A program made the position numbers and the translations under genes. Shown here in pieces: positions 1-11,890 of a stretch of 64,000 nt of DNA. The stretch is from Erpobdella octoculata (Eukaryota; Annelida; Clitellata; Hirudinida; Erpobdellidae): contig OZ022243.1 in assembly GCA_963978895.1 (NCBI GenBank), positions 5,234,261 through 5,298,260 of the forward strand, read 5' to 3'. The notes below the pieces were generated by a model. That model did not search any database and was not told where the DNA came from. It saw only the letters and a list, made by a program, of their open reading frames with translations. The first letter of the stretch is position 1; each line of letters begins with the position of its first letter.

Positions 1-709
1 GAGTAACTACAATGTTGCCTGGTTCTTGCTCCGGCATTTCATCACCTTCATTGTTAAATCTGATTTGTTGACCATCTTTCATGCCTTTTCCTACGTAAAT
101 TTCCAACACCTTTTCAGTTATTACAGTTCTTTTTCCTTTGCATTCGATGCACCTATCTTTTGCTCTCAATCTTTGTCCACTACCTTCACAATTGCTGCAA
201 GTTATACGAAAATCTCTCCAAGTATGACTGCCATATTTACTTTCTACCTTTACGCCAACGCCTTTGCACTCCTTGCAAATTTCAATAGCTCCAATTTTTC
301 CACCTCGGCCCTCGCATTTCTGACAAATAAAGTTTTTCCTCACAGAAAGTTTTTTCGTTGTGCCACAAAACATATCATTGAGCGAAACTTCAATTTGATA
401 AAACACATCTTTACCTTTTGAAGGACCAGATTTTCTTTGTATGCGACCCATAAAAATGTCAAAATTGTCTGCGTTATCAATGGCAGTTCCACAATCTTTA
501 ATTGCTTGCACGCCTCCTCTGTCGTAAAGATATCGTTTTGTTTGGTCTGATAAAACCTTATACGCTTCTGAAATAATTTTACATCTGTATTGTCCTGTTA
601 TGGAATTTACTGATTGATATTTTAAACGTAAATTTCGGTAGGCTTTCTCGAGTTTGTTAAGAGTGGCATTAGGCTTGACACCAAGTAAATCATAATAACT
701 TGTTTTTTT
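1..709 (-). CDS. DNAJA-type (type I) J-domain co-chaperone fragment lacking the HPD motif
   Basis: The minus strand is open for about 236 codons and runs off the left edge. It reads as a DNAJA1/2-like protein: a J-domain beginning YYDLLGVKPNAT, helix III/IV ending ISEAYKVLSD, then four zinc-binding CxxCxG-type motifs (CQKCEGRG, CKECKGVG, CSNCEGSG, CIECKGKR) and the start of the substrate-binding C-terminal domain (GKGMKDGQQI). Known type I J-proteins use HPD to stimulate Hsp70 ATPase. Here the HPD position reads QSV (608-616) and the following KNPNEGEKF-like stretch is unrecognisable; the Gly/Phe region is also shortened. No start Met is visible: a TAA lies at 710-712, immediately next to unrelated GC-rich repeat DNA. 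The lack of introns and abrupt 5' end suggest a retrocopy or rearranged fragment. However, no stop or frameshift interrupts the part seen. An unseen upstream exon is an alternative. Confidence 0.85.
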
Positions 710-714
710 TTAGG

Positions 715-1015
715 TCTCGGCTCGGCCTGTCGACAAATTAGCCCAGCCCGTTTTAAAAACCCAAACTCCTGGCCCGGCACAGCCCGTCTGAATTAGGCCC
801 GGCCCATTTTTACAGGCCTAGAAGTTCTATATACTTGATGAAAAACTTCGGCCCGTCCCACCTTGACCTCAGGTTTGGCCAAACTGAAGACCCTATAATC
901 ACTAAAATATCTATATACTTGGTGAAAAACCTCGACCCGTCCCACTTTGATTTAAGGTTTGGCCTGGCCCGTGTGAAGACCCGGCCGATGATAAACTGTA
1001 CTTAGCTACTTTTAA
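715..1015. repeat. GC-rich degenerate repeat (GGCCCG-like) with an 84-bp tandem pair
   Basis: Variants of GGCCCG/GGCCCGTCCC recur in otherwise AT-rich DNA. Two near-identical segments starting at 827 and 911 (ctatatacttgRtgaaaaac, then YtcgRcccgtcccac) give a period of 84 bp. No coding potential is seen. Reverse-complement-like GGGTC-rich sequence recurs near 57,980-58,070. This is probably a fragment of a dispersed repeat. Confidence 0.6.
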
Positions 1016-1019
1016 CCGG

Positions 1020-2650
1020 CACAAAACTTCAAAATACTAATTTTTACATTTGTAGCACTTACAGTTTGTGAGTAGCAATAATTTTGAAATCAAATAACCC
1101 TTATTTCCACCCCACATTTGAGGTCCTGGAAACCAAATTTTCAAAAAATGCTAAAACACGTATTTCATTATTTTTGGAGTAGAAACTAAATACTAATTTT
1201 TACTTCAGTAGCATTAACAGTTTTTGAGTAGCAGCTTCTTTAAAAACCAAATAACCCAAAAATTGATGAAACACGTATATCTTATTTTCTTGAGTAGATA
1301 CTAAGTATTAATTTTTACATCTGTGGCAATTACAGTGGTTGAGTAGCAGTTACTTTAAACACCAAATAACCCTATTTTCCACCCCACATTTGAAGTCCTG
1401 GAAACCAAATTTTCAAAAAATTGTGAAACCCGTATATCATTATTTTTAGAGTAGAAACTAAATACTAATTTTTACTTTTGTAGCATTACCAGTTTTTGAG
1501 TAGAAGCTACTATAAAAACCAAATAACCCAATTTTCCAACCCACATTTGAGGTCCGGGAAACCAAATTTGTAAAAAATGGTGAAACACGAATATCTTTAT
1601 TTTTAGAAAAGAAACTAAAAAATAATTTTTACATCTGTGGTATTTACTGTTTTTGAGTAGCAGTTACTATAAAAGACAATTAGCCCTATTTTCCACCCAC
1701 ATTTGAAGTCCTGGAAACCAAATTTTCAAAAAATGCTAAAACACGTATTTCATTATTTTTGGAGTAGGATCTAAGTACTAATTTTTACTCCTGTAGCATT
1801 AACAGTTTCTGAGTAGAAGTTACTTTAAAAACCAAATAACCCAATTTTCCTACCCACATTTGACGTCCGGGAAACCAAATTTTCAAAAAATGGTGAAACA
1901 CGTATCTTTTTATTTTTAGAGTAGAAACTAAATACTAATTTTTACATTTGTAGCATTAACAGTTTTTGAGTAGAAGCTACTTTAAAAAACAAATAACCCA
2001 TTTTTCCAACCCACATTTGAGGTCCGGGAAACCAAATTTGTAAAAAATGATGAAACACGTATATCTTTATTTTTAGAAAAGAAACTAAATAATAATTTTT
2101 ACATCTGTGGTATTTACTGTTTTTGAATAGCAGTTAATATAAAAGACAATTAGCCCTATTTTCCACCTCACATTTGAAGTCCTGGAAACCAAATTTTCAA
2201 AAAATGCTAAAACACGTATTTCATTATTTTTCGAGTAGAAACTAAATACTAATTTTTACTTTTGTAGCATTAACAGTTTTTGAGTAGAAGCTACTTTAAA
2301 AACCAAATAACCCAATTTTCCAACCCACATTTGAGGTCCGGGAAACCAAATTTTCAAAAAATGGTGAAACACGTATCTTTTTATTTTTCAAAAAGAATCT
2401 ATATACCAAATTTCAAAATCTCCTCATTTTTGGTTTTCGAGATATACATTGTTTTAAAAAAAAACTTTGTTTTCCAGTTTTTTCCCCTCAGGAGCAAAAT
2501 TTTTACAAATCCTTTCTTAGCGGATGTTTACGCTATAAAAGTAAAATAAGTTCCAAATTTCACGTTCCTAGGATGAGGCGTTTGAGCTCGGCGTTGATTA
2601 TCAGTCAGTCAGTCAGTCAGTCAGGACATGTTCTTTTATATATATAGATA
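1020..2650 (-). mobile_element. Non-autonomous Helitron-like element, copy 1 (about 155-bp minisatellite plus terminal signature)
   Basis: About nine imperfect units, marked by 'tactaatttttac' near 1,036, 1,190, 1,307, 1,462, 1,621, 1,776, 1,930, 2,090 and 2,248, give periods of about 155 bp with one short 117-bp step. Each unit also holds 'gagtagMagYtac', 'aaaaccaaataaccc' and 'cacatttgaggtcc'. The array ends in a non-repeated 250-bp segment with 'cctaggatgaggcgtttgag', five or so cagt repeats, and 'ttcttttatatatatagat'. On the minus strand this is ATCTATATATATAAAAGAACATGTCC followed by CTGA repeats. Such termini are common in Helitron/Helentron-derived elements; that assignment is from memory, not from a search. 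The ORF at 2,280-2,549 is a repeat artefact. Confidence 0.6.
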
Positions 2651-3752
2651 TATTACTACTTACAGTTTTTGAGTAGCAGTAATTTTTAAAATCAAATAAC
2701 TCTATTTTCCACCTTACATTTGAGGTCCTGGAAACCAAATTTTCAAAAAATGCTTAAACACGTATTTCATTATTTTTGGAGTAGAAACTAAATACTAATT
2801 TTTACTTCTGTAGCAATAACAGTTTTTGAGTAGCAGCTACTTTAAAAACCAAATAACTCAAAAAATGATTAAACACGTATATCTTTTTTTTTTAGTAGAT
2901 ACTAAGTATTAATTTTTACATCTGTGGCAATTACAGTTGTTGAGTAGCAGTTACTTTAAAAACCAAATAACCAAATTTTCAAAAAATGGTGAAACACGTA
3001 TCTTTTTATTTTTAGAGTAGAAACTAAATACTAATTTTTACTTTTGTAGTATTAACAGTTTTTGAGTAGAAGCTACTTTAAAAACCAAATAACCCAATTT
3101 TCCAACCCATATTTGAGGCCGGGAAACCAAATTTGTAAAAAATGGTGAAACACGTATATCTTTATTTTTAGAAAAAAAAATAATAATAATTTTTACATCT
3201 GTAGTATTTACTGTTTTTAAGTAGCAGTTACTATAAAAGACAATTAGCCCTATTTTCCACCCCACATTTGAAGTCCTGGAAACCAAATTTTCAAAAAATG
3301 CTTAAACACGTATTTCATTATTTTTGGAGTAGAAACTAAATACTAATTTTTACTCCTGTAGCATTAACAGTTTTTGATTAGAAGCTACTTTAAAAACCAA
3401 ATAACGCAATTTTTATAACCCACATTCGAGGTCCGGGAAATCAAATTTTCACAAAATGGTTAAACACGTATCTTTTTATTTTTCAAAAAGAATCTATGTA
3501 CAAAATTTCAAAATCTCCTCATTTTTGGTTTTCGAGATATACATAGTTTAAAAAAAAAGTTTGTTTTCCAGTTTTTTCCCCTCAGAAGCAAAATTTTTAA
3601 AAATCCTTTCTTAGCGGATGTTTACGCTATAAAAGTAATATAAGTTCCAAATTTCACGTTCCTAGGATGAGGCGTTTGAGCTCGGCGTTGATTATCAGTC
3701 AGTCAGTCAGTCAGTCAGTCAGTCAGGACATGTTCTTTTATATATATAGATT
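2651..3752 (-). mobile_element. Non-autonomous Helitron-like element, copy 2
   Basis: This begins directly after the terminal ATATATAGAT of copy 1 and repeats its organisation: the same unit order including the 117-bp short step (2,792 to 2,909), about six units, and the same terminal segment (3,475-3,750) with an extended cagt run and a second 'ttatatatatagat'. The 3' parts of the two copies are nearly identical. Copy 2 is shorter, so unit number differs between copies. Confidence 0.6.
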
Positions 3753-3944
3753 ACCTTTGATGGTTGTACATAGGCACTTTTGGCCTGCAAGGTTTTTTGG
3801 TCTCCCTGAGCCGGGGAATGGGAGTAGGAAGTCCAACATTTTATGACTATTTTTCTGTATGAGAACCACCTTCTTGTTTAATTTCATCAAGATCTCTCCA
3901 GCAGTTTAGATTTCTATAAAAGACAAACAGAGTCACAAACATTC

Positions 3945-3982
<38 letters not shown>

Positions 3983-4000
3983 TACATATTTTATATATTT
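3753..4000. repeat. Helitron-like terminus remnant and (AT)n microsatellite
   Basis: The segment around 3,860-3,960 reads, on the minus strand, as an AT dinucleotide run, then GAAATGAATGTTTGTGACTC, then a sequence containing GAGATCTTGATGAAATTAAAC. This resembles the segment at 8,250-8,345 on the plus strand, where (TA)n is followed by AATGAATGTTTGTATGAATG. The (AT)n run occupies about 3,951-3,980. Confidence 0.45.
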
Positions 4001-4199
4001 ATTTTTTATCGCATCTGTTTCCTCAGAAATTCACCTCAAGAAAGCTTAAATTTTTTAAACATATTTTTTGTCCGCAATGACGTTAAACTAGAAAGACTAA
4101 AACTGATTTTTAAAAACAAGTTACTGGAGTGACCACAGAAAATTGTAACATTAGAATCCGATTTCAAAAGTTTATAACAAACTCTTCTTTAAGGCTTCG

Positions 4200-4710
4200 T
4201 GGCATGTGTTCGTGGCTATTAGCTTCTTCCTAAAAATGCTATAAACAAATTTAAAAAAATATAATGGACGTGATTGGAACACAATAATTTGGTTTAAGAG
4301 AAGCCACATCAGGCTCCTCTATATTGACTGAAACACATTGATTAACGGAGCGTCGGTTGCGTGTTTTATAAGTACATTCCGTGAAATAACAATTCAGTCT
4401 GTCAAGTAATTGTTTTGTTCTATTGTGGAACAAATAAGCTGACATCGTTAATGTGGAGAATCTTTTTTTGTTTATTTGATGGAACACAAGTACATAATAG
4501 ATATGGCTACAACTTACCTAGGTATAATAATTTTATAGGAGGTGGGGCAGATCAAACAACCTAACCTTTGATAATTACAACTATTACAAAATATTACATT
4601 AACACTTTCCCTCTTTGTAATAATACGTCAGTCATAGAGTCTCGTTCTTTCACACAATATAGGCTGTCGCCCTTTATCAAGCGGTTTAGTAAGCACATCT
4701 GCTATTCACT
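4200..4710 (-). mobile_element. Copia-like 3' end: RNase H tail, polypurine tract and LTR remnant
   Basis: On the minus strand, 4,709-4,630 encodes ADVLTKPLDKGRQ, the hallmark of the C-terminus of Ty1/copia polyproteins, preceded by a TGA instead of the expected upstream residues. It is followed by the purine run AAAGAGGGAAAG and then by TGTTAATG..., consistent with an LTR beginning at 4,604 and extending to somewhere near 4,200-4,250. Its other end is not clearly defined. The open frame at 4,251-4,487 lies inside this LTR region and is not treated as a gene. This is a decayed solo end. Confidence 0.6.
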
Positions 4711-5215
4711 TTGGTAACTTTTTAACCAATGACCTGTACCATGACAATAATGGCAGTTACCTTTAACCTTCGAAAATTTTTGGTTGATGTTGCTTTACTG
4801 TTTTTAAAACTAAAGTATCTGAACTTTATTTAAATGACTGAAAATCAAGTGACAAGATGTGAAGAATTTTGTAAATTAACATCATCTTAGGTAATCTCGA
4901 TTCACCTTTTGCTTATAATTCATTATTGAATTCTTTCCACATGGTCCCCAATTTCGCTATGTGAGAGGAGACAGCGTTTTCAAAATTTCACGAGAAACTG
5001 GAAAAATTAGCACAAACACACAACAACTGATCTTTGGAAGATGCCTCGAAATTTCGTTTTATCTTATACTTAAGTACACATTTTTAAATTGTACTTAAAT
5101 ACAAGTACTCAAGTTTATTGAAAACTAGCTGGGTAAGGGTATCTTTGCATCTATTGAAACTTTTATGCAGATACTTTTGGTTTTTAATTAATTATAATAC
5201 AACAAACACACACTC

Positions 5216-5575
5216 ATTTTATTGCAAAGCTTTCTGATTCACAATGGTTTTTGTTTTCCAATACGGTGCATATATGTACAAATTGTTTGGGCTTCCAACT
5301 TGGGAACATGCCACATACAGCTGACTCTGTGAGAAGCAAGGGGTTCCCATGTTAATGCCCGCCACTTTAAACGATTGACCTTGAGCTTTGTTGATGAACA
5401 TGGCAAAGGTCAGACGCACAGGAAACTGCAGACGATTAAAAGTGAATGGCAAATCACTCGGAATGAGCGATATCCTGGGAATGAAAACATTTTTGCCTTG
5501 GGCAAAGCCAGTCAAGATTGCTGCTTCGATGGGGTTGTTGGTCTGCGCCTTGATAGTTAATCGGGTACCATTGCA
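5216..5575 (-). pseudogene. Helitron PIF1-like helicase C-terminal fragment
   Basis: The minus strand encodes the final part of a Helitron helicase: IPRISLIPSDLPFTFNRLQF, then PVRLTFAMFINKAQGQSF (helicase motif V/VI region) and QLYVACSQVGS. It is closely similar in layout to the C-terminus of the larger Helitron at 8,608-8,931 but about half of the residues differ, so this is another copy or family. Only about 115 residues remain, and nothing upstream of 5,575 continues the helicase. Confidence 0.75.
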
Positions 5576-5888
5576 TAATCTAAAAATGTATTATTATTAC
5601 AAACAATACATTTTTCAATAATTTTTTTAAGCCTGTGAAGCACAAAATAATGTTAGATGTTAGAGCGATAATGAAAATCTGACGGTAGTTGCTATTGCCC
5701 CGGCGGTTCGTCGTGGTTGCAATCAGTAAAATTGCTACTGTACCGGCAGTCGCGTATCAAAATTAAACCCCAACCCTAAACATTTAGAAAATATGTTCTA
5801 TTTCGTTTAACGGAGTAGTCAGAGGCAGTGTTACTAATGATTACCGGACGTAGCTTGTCATGCCAAATTTTGTGTAGAACTACTTTGT

Positions 5889-6200
5889 CTAAACAACTGT
5901 GGCCCACCAATGACCCCATGTGCCGAAGTAACTAAAAAAAGTTTGGTCGCACAGTTTCTGAATTTTGAAAAATCTGTCCACTATGTTTGAAAGAGAGTGG
6001 CCTGTCCGATTCAGGATGGCTTCTTTAAGTGTCGAATACGGTGTTTTACGTGGGGGTTCTGTGATCAGGTCGATTACTTCAGAGATAGTTTCGATGACGT
6101 GCAAGAATTTTGTTCCCTTCGACGAAATCTGTCGCAGCTCAAAAACAGCATCGATCCGAATAAACCACTTGAACGGTTTGGCCATTGTGTGTCGTTAATA
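5889..6200 (-). pseudogene. Gypsy-type gag fragment
   Basis: The 98-residue minus-strand frame has the signature of retrotransposon gag proteins of the type with a WF..(V/I)(E/D)A.F......S..TK(F/Y) block, here WFIRIDAVFELRQISSKGTK. This is followed by a helical segment (VIDLITEPPRKTPYSTLKEA) and a conserved LKEAIL..T. It is cut on both sides: no zinc knuckle, protease or RT follows. It is a short relic rather than a host gene. Confidence 0.55.
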
Positions 6201-6469
6201 TCCGGATTTGTGTTTGTCCTTTTGTTGAGCATTTCTCTTGCATCTGCCTGCAGTTTGAATCTGAAACAAGAGCTATTTTTATCATTTGATTCACGGGCTA
6301 TCGGTAGGTGTTAACCTGTGATATTCTAGTTACAACTTGTCAGTTACAGTTAAACTTATTTTTCCACAAACATTTTTCAATTACTATTACACTTATTACA
6401 CCTACAGTTAATTTTATATTCTATACACAGCCCAAAAAATAGTTGAACTTTTTTTTATTTATTTTCAAA

Positions 6470-7905
6470 ATGGTAAAACTTTGAGTTCATTCGAGTCTCT
6501 AAGTTCTTGAAGAGCCTGTTTCTTTTTTCTGCAATCATATCACTGCAAACCGAGAAGACACGCTTTACATATGCTTCTGAAGCAGGTGCAGAGATAACGT
6601 CTTTAGCAAAGGCCACTATTAGACGATACGCTGTCTCTGAGGCTGTCCAGAAACTTAGTCCAGTATGATTAGCAGCTAATCTTCTTGAAGCCCCAAAATA
6701 AGCATTAGGTTCTTCCTCAACAAATAAGCATTAAGTTCTTCCTCAACAGAACTTCAATGCCTAGATTGCTTCTTTATCTGAATCATCACTCGCTCATCAA
6801 AATTTTCCTTTTCTACGTTAGCTACTTTTACAGCTGTTATTATGTTTGATCCATTATCAGTAACAACAAACAATTGGTTTCATTACCTCGAGCCACTTTC
6901 CCAAGAATGCCAAATCTTGGTTACTATTAATCACAATATTAATTTTATCCTTAATATTGTATATTGCAGTGTAGCTGTCAAACTCAGAGTTCCACCGAGT
7001 TGAGTTTGGTTTAGGTATTGTTCTCCCAAGTATATCAAATACAATTTCAGCGGCCTTTGAACTTTGGTGTGCTGTGTTGCTAATGAACGATACATTCATT
7101 TAAATGATTCATCACTGGCTAGAGCTTTATTGGCATCTGTAGACACCAACAAATTTAATGTGTGTAAAAAACACGGTAGATGAGGAGGCAAATAAACATT
7201 TGAAAACTCGTCAGAATCAGTTTGCTGAAAAAACTGGGATATCGGTTGATGAATAGTCTCATCTTCAATGTCCCGATCACTGTCCTTACTCTCTGATGGT
7301 TCCAACTCTAATATACTTGATTAAGCATACTCTTTAAATGCTTTTACAGAATTACTTATATTATCAGTCACAACATGAACTATTTTGGAGCAGTCCAGGT
7401 TGAACTCAGTGTGGATGCTCATAAGAGTAGATGCAATTTTGTCGAATAATTGAGTTCCTTTGAATCGTCGAAAAGCAAGTACCGCACTGTTCCGACCAAA
7501 ATCATTTTTTATCCAGTGACATGTAGCACCGATATAACTTCGAGTCTGGTGAGTCCAAATGTCAGCTGTGGTACACACAAATTCACAGTCTTGTAGCGTC
7601 TTTTTTAAATTGCCAGCCATTGTATCAAGTATCAATGTTAACCTGCTTTTTCAAGTTTCTGTACACATTACCTTGATTTTGTGATTAATACCTTCGATCA
7701 TATTTCTGAACCCTGGACCTTCTACAATAGACAGAGGCTGCATGTCCCGAACTACAAATTCTGTTATTAATTGATCTGCTTTTTTATATGTAACTTGCCG
7801 GTTTTTTGACATTTCGTCTAGCCGTATATGCTTGGCAGATGAACCAGGGCTATCAATATTTCCAGAAGCCCTTCGTTTGACCTGTTTTCTCTGCACGTGC
7901 ATTGA
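6470..7905 (-). pseudogene. hAT transposase relic 1 (ZBED-like)
   Basis: Consecutive minus-strand frames together describe a hAT transposase: 7,902-7,651 (Lys-rich, QPLSIVEGPGFRNMIEGIN), 7,635-7,321 (CTTADIWTHQTRSYIGATCH, RRFKGTQLFDKIA, VTDNISNSVKAF), 7,305-6,857 (LPCFLHTLNLLV, then STRWNSEFDSYTAI) and about 6,730-6,480 (the hAT C-terminal dimerisation block, SAPASEAYVKRVFSVCSD). The frames are separated by frameshifts and stops. A BED finger would be expected upstream of 7,900, but I see no clear Cys/His pattern there. TIRs were not located. It is related in family, but not in detail, to the hAT at 12.3-14.3 kb. Confidence 0.8.
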
Positions 7906-8244
7906 GTCAATGTGCTTTTTACCATGAGCTCTCTAAAACTAAATAATCGTAACTGGTCTCACATAAGATCTCCCAACATAGCTGATTACTTTCTTGGTGT
8001 CGTTCGGGTTCAGACATGCCACAAAACTTGAGCCTTTTTCTAGACATAGCTAAAGTGTGGTCTTTTAAAAAACACAATGATTTGTTGAAGATGTTTTCAT
8101 TGTAATCAATCTCGAGAGCCGGATGTTGCTAACGCAACTCATGCAGGATGTCTTCACTCACTGCTTTTTTGTTTACTCCACAACTGTTTTGGGTTTTATA
8201 TTAGAACATGATGTCAACAAAACAGCAAAAAGATGTCGTAACCT

Positions 8245-8480
8245 AAAAAACTATCTATATATATATAAATGAATGTTTGTATGAATGTATGTCCTTTATG
8301 CATTGCTACACCATTCATCCGATCGTAATGAAATTTTCACACAACCTTGAGAGTCAAGGGGAATCATATACGAAAAAAATTGAAATCCGTCTCAAAATCA
8401 GCGGAGCGGGTGAGCGAGCGGGAACTATATATAAATATACTAGCGGACCCGGCGAACTTCGTTTCACCTTAAAGAGTGTA
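8245..8480. mobile_element. Helitron-like terminal sequences
   Basis: The plus strand reads a TATATATA run, then AATGAATGTTTGTATGAATG and a short conserved segment ending near 8,400 (a Helitron-like left-end pattern also seen near 3,900 and 47,180). At 8,437-8,465 'actagcggacccggcgaact' is the complement of AGTTCGCCGGGTCCGCTAGT. On the minus strand that lies downstream of the helicase at 8,608 and is a plausible 3' terminus (GC-rich stem then CTAGT) of the Helitron at 8.4-11.9 kb. The terminus assignment is inference. Confidence 0.45.
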
Positions 8481-8607
8481 TTTTTAAAGCAATAAAGAAC
8501 AATAATAACAAATATCCTATATATAAGTTTAAAAGAAAACAAAAATAAAAAACGTTCACTTTAATAGTTTATTAGAAAAACATTGGTTGAACTCGGGTCG
8601 ATTATCT

Positions 8608-9975
8608 TTAATCCAGCACTTTATGATACACTATGTTTTTTGTTGTATTATCGGGCGAAAAAACAAATAAATCTGATGGTCTGCCGACACGTGAACACGC
8701 CACATACAATTGACCATAAGAAAAACATGCATTATCCATGTTCAGACCACAAACACTCAAAGATTGGCCTTGTGATTTGTTAATCGTCATAGCAAATGCT
8801 AGGCGAATCGGAAATTGAATTATTTTAAACTCAAAGGGCAAATCGGTTTGGATCATAGGAATCCTCGGAATGAGTATTTCCTCGCCTTTGAATTTTCCTT
8901 TGAGGATCGTCGCGTGAAGCACATTGACCATTAGTTTCTATAAAACCAAACGCGTCCCATTGCATAGTTTTGGTTGATTTAGATTTCTAAGCATAATAAC
9001 TACTGATCCAACCTTCAGTTGTAAATTGTGCGGTTGTAAGCCAGGCACATCCAAGGAGTTCAAATATTCAGTTAGATAGTTAGTGGCTTCATCTTCATTT
9101 GTTACACAGTCAATAGATTTGAATGAATGCAGAGTAAAAAAAATTTGATTCTGAATTAGAATATTTAAGTCATCCACATCTTCATTCTTAGCCGCCAAAA
9201 TTGCTCTCTCACTCAACCATTTGTTTTTTTTATGATAAGCAATGATGTATGGGAACACTTTATTGATAAGCTCGTCTTTCGATGAAACAAAAGTGCAAAA
9301 ATTGGGAGGAAAAGAAATCAATCCGGTCGATTTGTCGACAGGAACACGGCCATTACCGATGTTGAGCAATTGCATGGAGAAATCTTCAGCAGATGGATCG
9401 TTCAGCAATGTAACTCTCATGTTAGAAGACAGCTGAAGTTTCATCACATAGCCCTACAGATATGATGATTTGAGGGAAACATTAATTTCATCGGCAGCAG
9501 TCGATCTTAGATTGACTGGCAGTGTTTGGCGGAAATCGCCAGACAATAAAATCATTGCACCTCCAAAATGTCGCGAGTCATTGCGGAGATCTTTCAGTGT
9601 TCTATCAAGTGCTTCCAATGCGCGTTTGTGCGCCATTGTGCACTCGTCCCAGATGATGATTTTAGATACTACTAAAACTTTTCCAATTGCAGAGTGTTTT
9701 GCAATGTTGCATGTTGGTTGTTCAGTAGTTTAAAGATTCAAGGGCAATTTTAATGCTGAATGAGCCGTACGGCATCCTTCTAACAACGTGGCTGCTATTC
9801 CAGAAGAAGCAACTGCTACCGCGATGTCTGATCTCGCACGAACAGTGGCCAATATCAAAGACATAAGAAACGTCTTTCCAGTTCCACCTGGGGCATCAAG
9901 AAAAAATAAGCCACCATTTCCATTATCAATTGCCTTTATTAATGTATCATACACTTTTTTTTTTGTTGAGGGTTA
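8608..9975 (-). pseudogene. Helitron PIF1-like helicase region
   Basis: Superfamily 1 helicase of the PIF1/RRM3 type, used by Helitrons to unwind DNA during transposition. Frame 9,954-9,730 has Walker A (APGGTGKTFL) and motif Ia (ASSGIAATLL). The region near 9,643-9,660 encodes IIIWDEC (Walker B). Frame 9,636-9,454 has LLSGDFRQTLPV (motif III, GDFxQ). Frame 9,447-8,938 covers the central part, and 8,931-8,608 has AFAMTINKSQGQSL and QLYVACSRVGR (motifs V/VI). In-frame stops interrupt after LKLPLNL, after SLKSSYL and after NGTRLVL. All helicase motifs are nevertheless recognisable, so decay is modest. Confidence 0.85.
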
Positions 9976-10033
9976 AAGAGGGGTACATTCGATTGAACTA
10001 ATTGATCTAATTCATGTCGATTATAGCCACGTT

Positions 10034-11890
10034 CTAATTCTCGATTAAAACATCATTCATTCTCCGATCTGGCGCTGGCATTCCTAACTTGACTAACAAA
10101 CTACCACACATCAGGTAACACATGTCTTCAATCAAGAGCACAGCCTGGTTATGCATCTCTTCATTCACTTCAAGGTCGGGATTAGTTGAACTGACCCGTA
10201 TTTGATGTAAAATGTCTTCTGACATGCTATTCTTGTATTTGTTCCACAGTTCACGTGGATTTGATGGAAAGCAGGTGGAAATTATAATAGCAAATAATGT
10301 GCGTATCTGACTTGGAGATGCTGAAATAATTGCTTCAGACATTGTCGTGTCCCAATGATTATCGTTTTCAAGCAACTTGAGCTCTTGACATGCAGCACGA
10401 AATGTTGGGCACACTATACCATTGATAGTTCGTAGTGATCCAAAAGATGTTGGGCCACAAACATTGACCAACAACAATCTCAAATAGAAGCATTCATCGT
10501 TTTTTGGGTGAACTGTATAAATACGACCAAGAGCATTAGTAGAACACACACCCGGATGTCCAGGAACCGCACTGCCTTGCTTCCGACGTTGAAATTTCTT
10601 TGATGAAGCGTTCCAAGTGTAATAACGTGGCATCTCCGAGTAAAGCAACGTTTGTGCAAATGGATCGCTTTGGCAAATCGCAAAAAAACTCGTTAATGTT
10701 GTTGCTGGAGGTGTTTCAGCACGTTGAATAATATTCGACGCGTTAAAATAAACTCGTTGACCATTCTCCAGATGCACAGCCAAATGGACAACAGTGGGAT
10801 GACGTTCGTGAATAGAGAATGAGAATATACGCCAAATTGCCTCATTGCAGTTCACATATCTACCAATTTGATAGCGTCTAATCTCGTCGTTATCTGAGCT
10901 TTGAATGCCAAAAACTGCCATATCGCTGCCTTTCGTTACATATTTGCAGATGTACTTAATTAACTTTACAGAATTGCAATACTCAACATTGCAATGTGTC
11001 TTGAATGTTTTGGAAAGAAGTGGCAAATATGGAACAATCCAACTGTTGTCAACCACGAAATCGTTTCCTTTCACTTTTTTTGTGACAGTTTGACCGTTAT
11101 CATCGGGTGATCAACGTCGATATAATGGATAGCCATTAGTGCCAATGATGGTCTCTATCGTAAATTTTCGTGGATAACGTTTGGAATACTTGCCGTCGAC
11201 CATGCACGGTGATTGGGGTTGATGGCGTCCCACGGTCCATGAATCATATTCATAACTTCAACATCATGTAGGTCTGGATCAATTTCGGGATCAGCAATCT
11301 CGGCATTTATGATATCATCTAATTTTTAACTAACCAAATGAGAATGTGTGCATGAGGCAAGCCTCGTTTTTGCCATTCGATTGAATACATCCAGCATCGA
11401 GTATCACCAAAAACGTGTTGCTTTACAATGTAGTTCATCAGCGACTGAATTTTTTGTTTGAAGACACGTGCGGTGATGTCGTGCCGATCACTTGATGTTT
11501 GTCCGGAAGCAGCATTTGAACAATTTCAATCCACTTTGGATTACAGGTGAAGGTAATGAATAGATCTGGCCGACCGTAATGACGAACATATGTCATTGCA
11601 TCCTGCGCATATTCATGCATATGACGCGGATACCTATGTAAGTAGCCGGTAGAATAGCTAATCGACCAATGTTAGCTGCATCTCCTTCGGTGCTGATTGC
11701 GTCGCGTAAATGGATATACTCCTTTCAACGCAGTTTGGCTTGATTCAGTCGAATGAAAGTTAGGCGTTCCGTTTCAATTTTAACATACATGTCGACGCAA
11801 TATTGCTGAAACAACTGACGATATCGAAGGAAATGGTTGTCAGCGTTTTGACGAATCATCAAACAATATGCATAAAAATTCATCGAGCTA
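10034..11890 (-). pseudogene. Helitron Rep (HUH nuclease) region
   Basis: Helitron Rep cleaves and joins single-stranded DNA for rolling-circle transposition. Visible motifs are ITFTCNPKWIEI near 11,540, WQKRGLPHAHILIWL near 11,370 (the two metal-binding His of HUH), and, in the long frame 11,074-10,034 (346 codons), NSVKLIKYICKYVTKGSD at residues about 34-51, which carries the two candidate catalytic tyrosines (YxxxY) of Helitron Rep. The rest of that frame is the linker between Rep and helicase. Frames change between 11,620-11,438, about 11,400-11,330, and 11,074-10,034. Transposition activity is therefore not expected. Confidence 0.8.

Noticed and set aside
26..421. Open frame of 131 codons on the plus strand
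   Set aside because: Antisense shadow of the DNAJA-like frame, which has recognisable conserved motifs on the minus strand.
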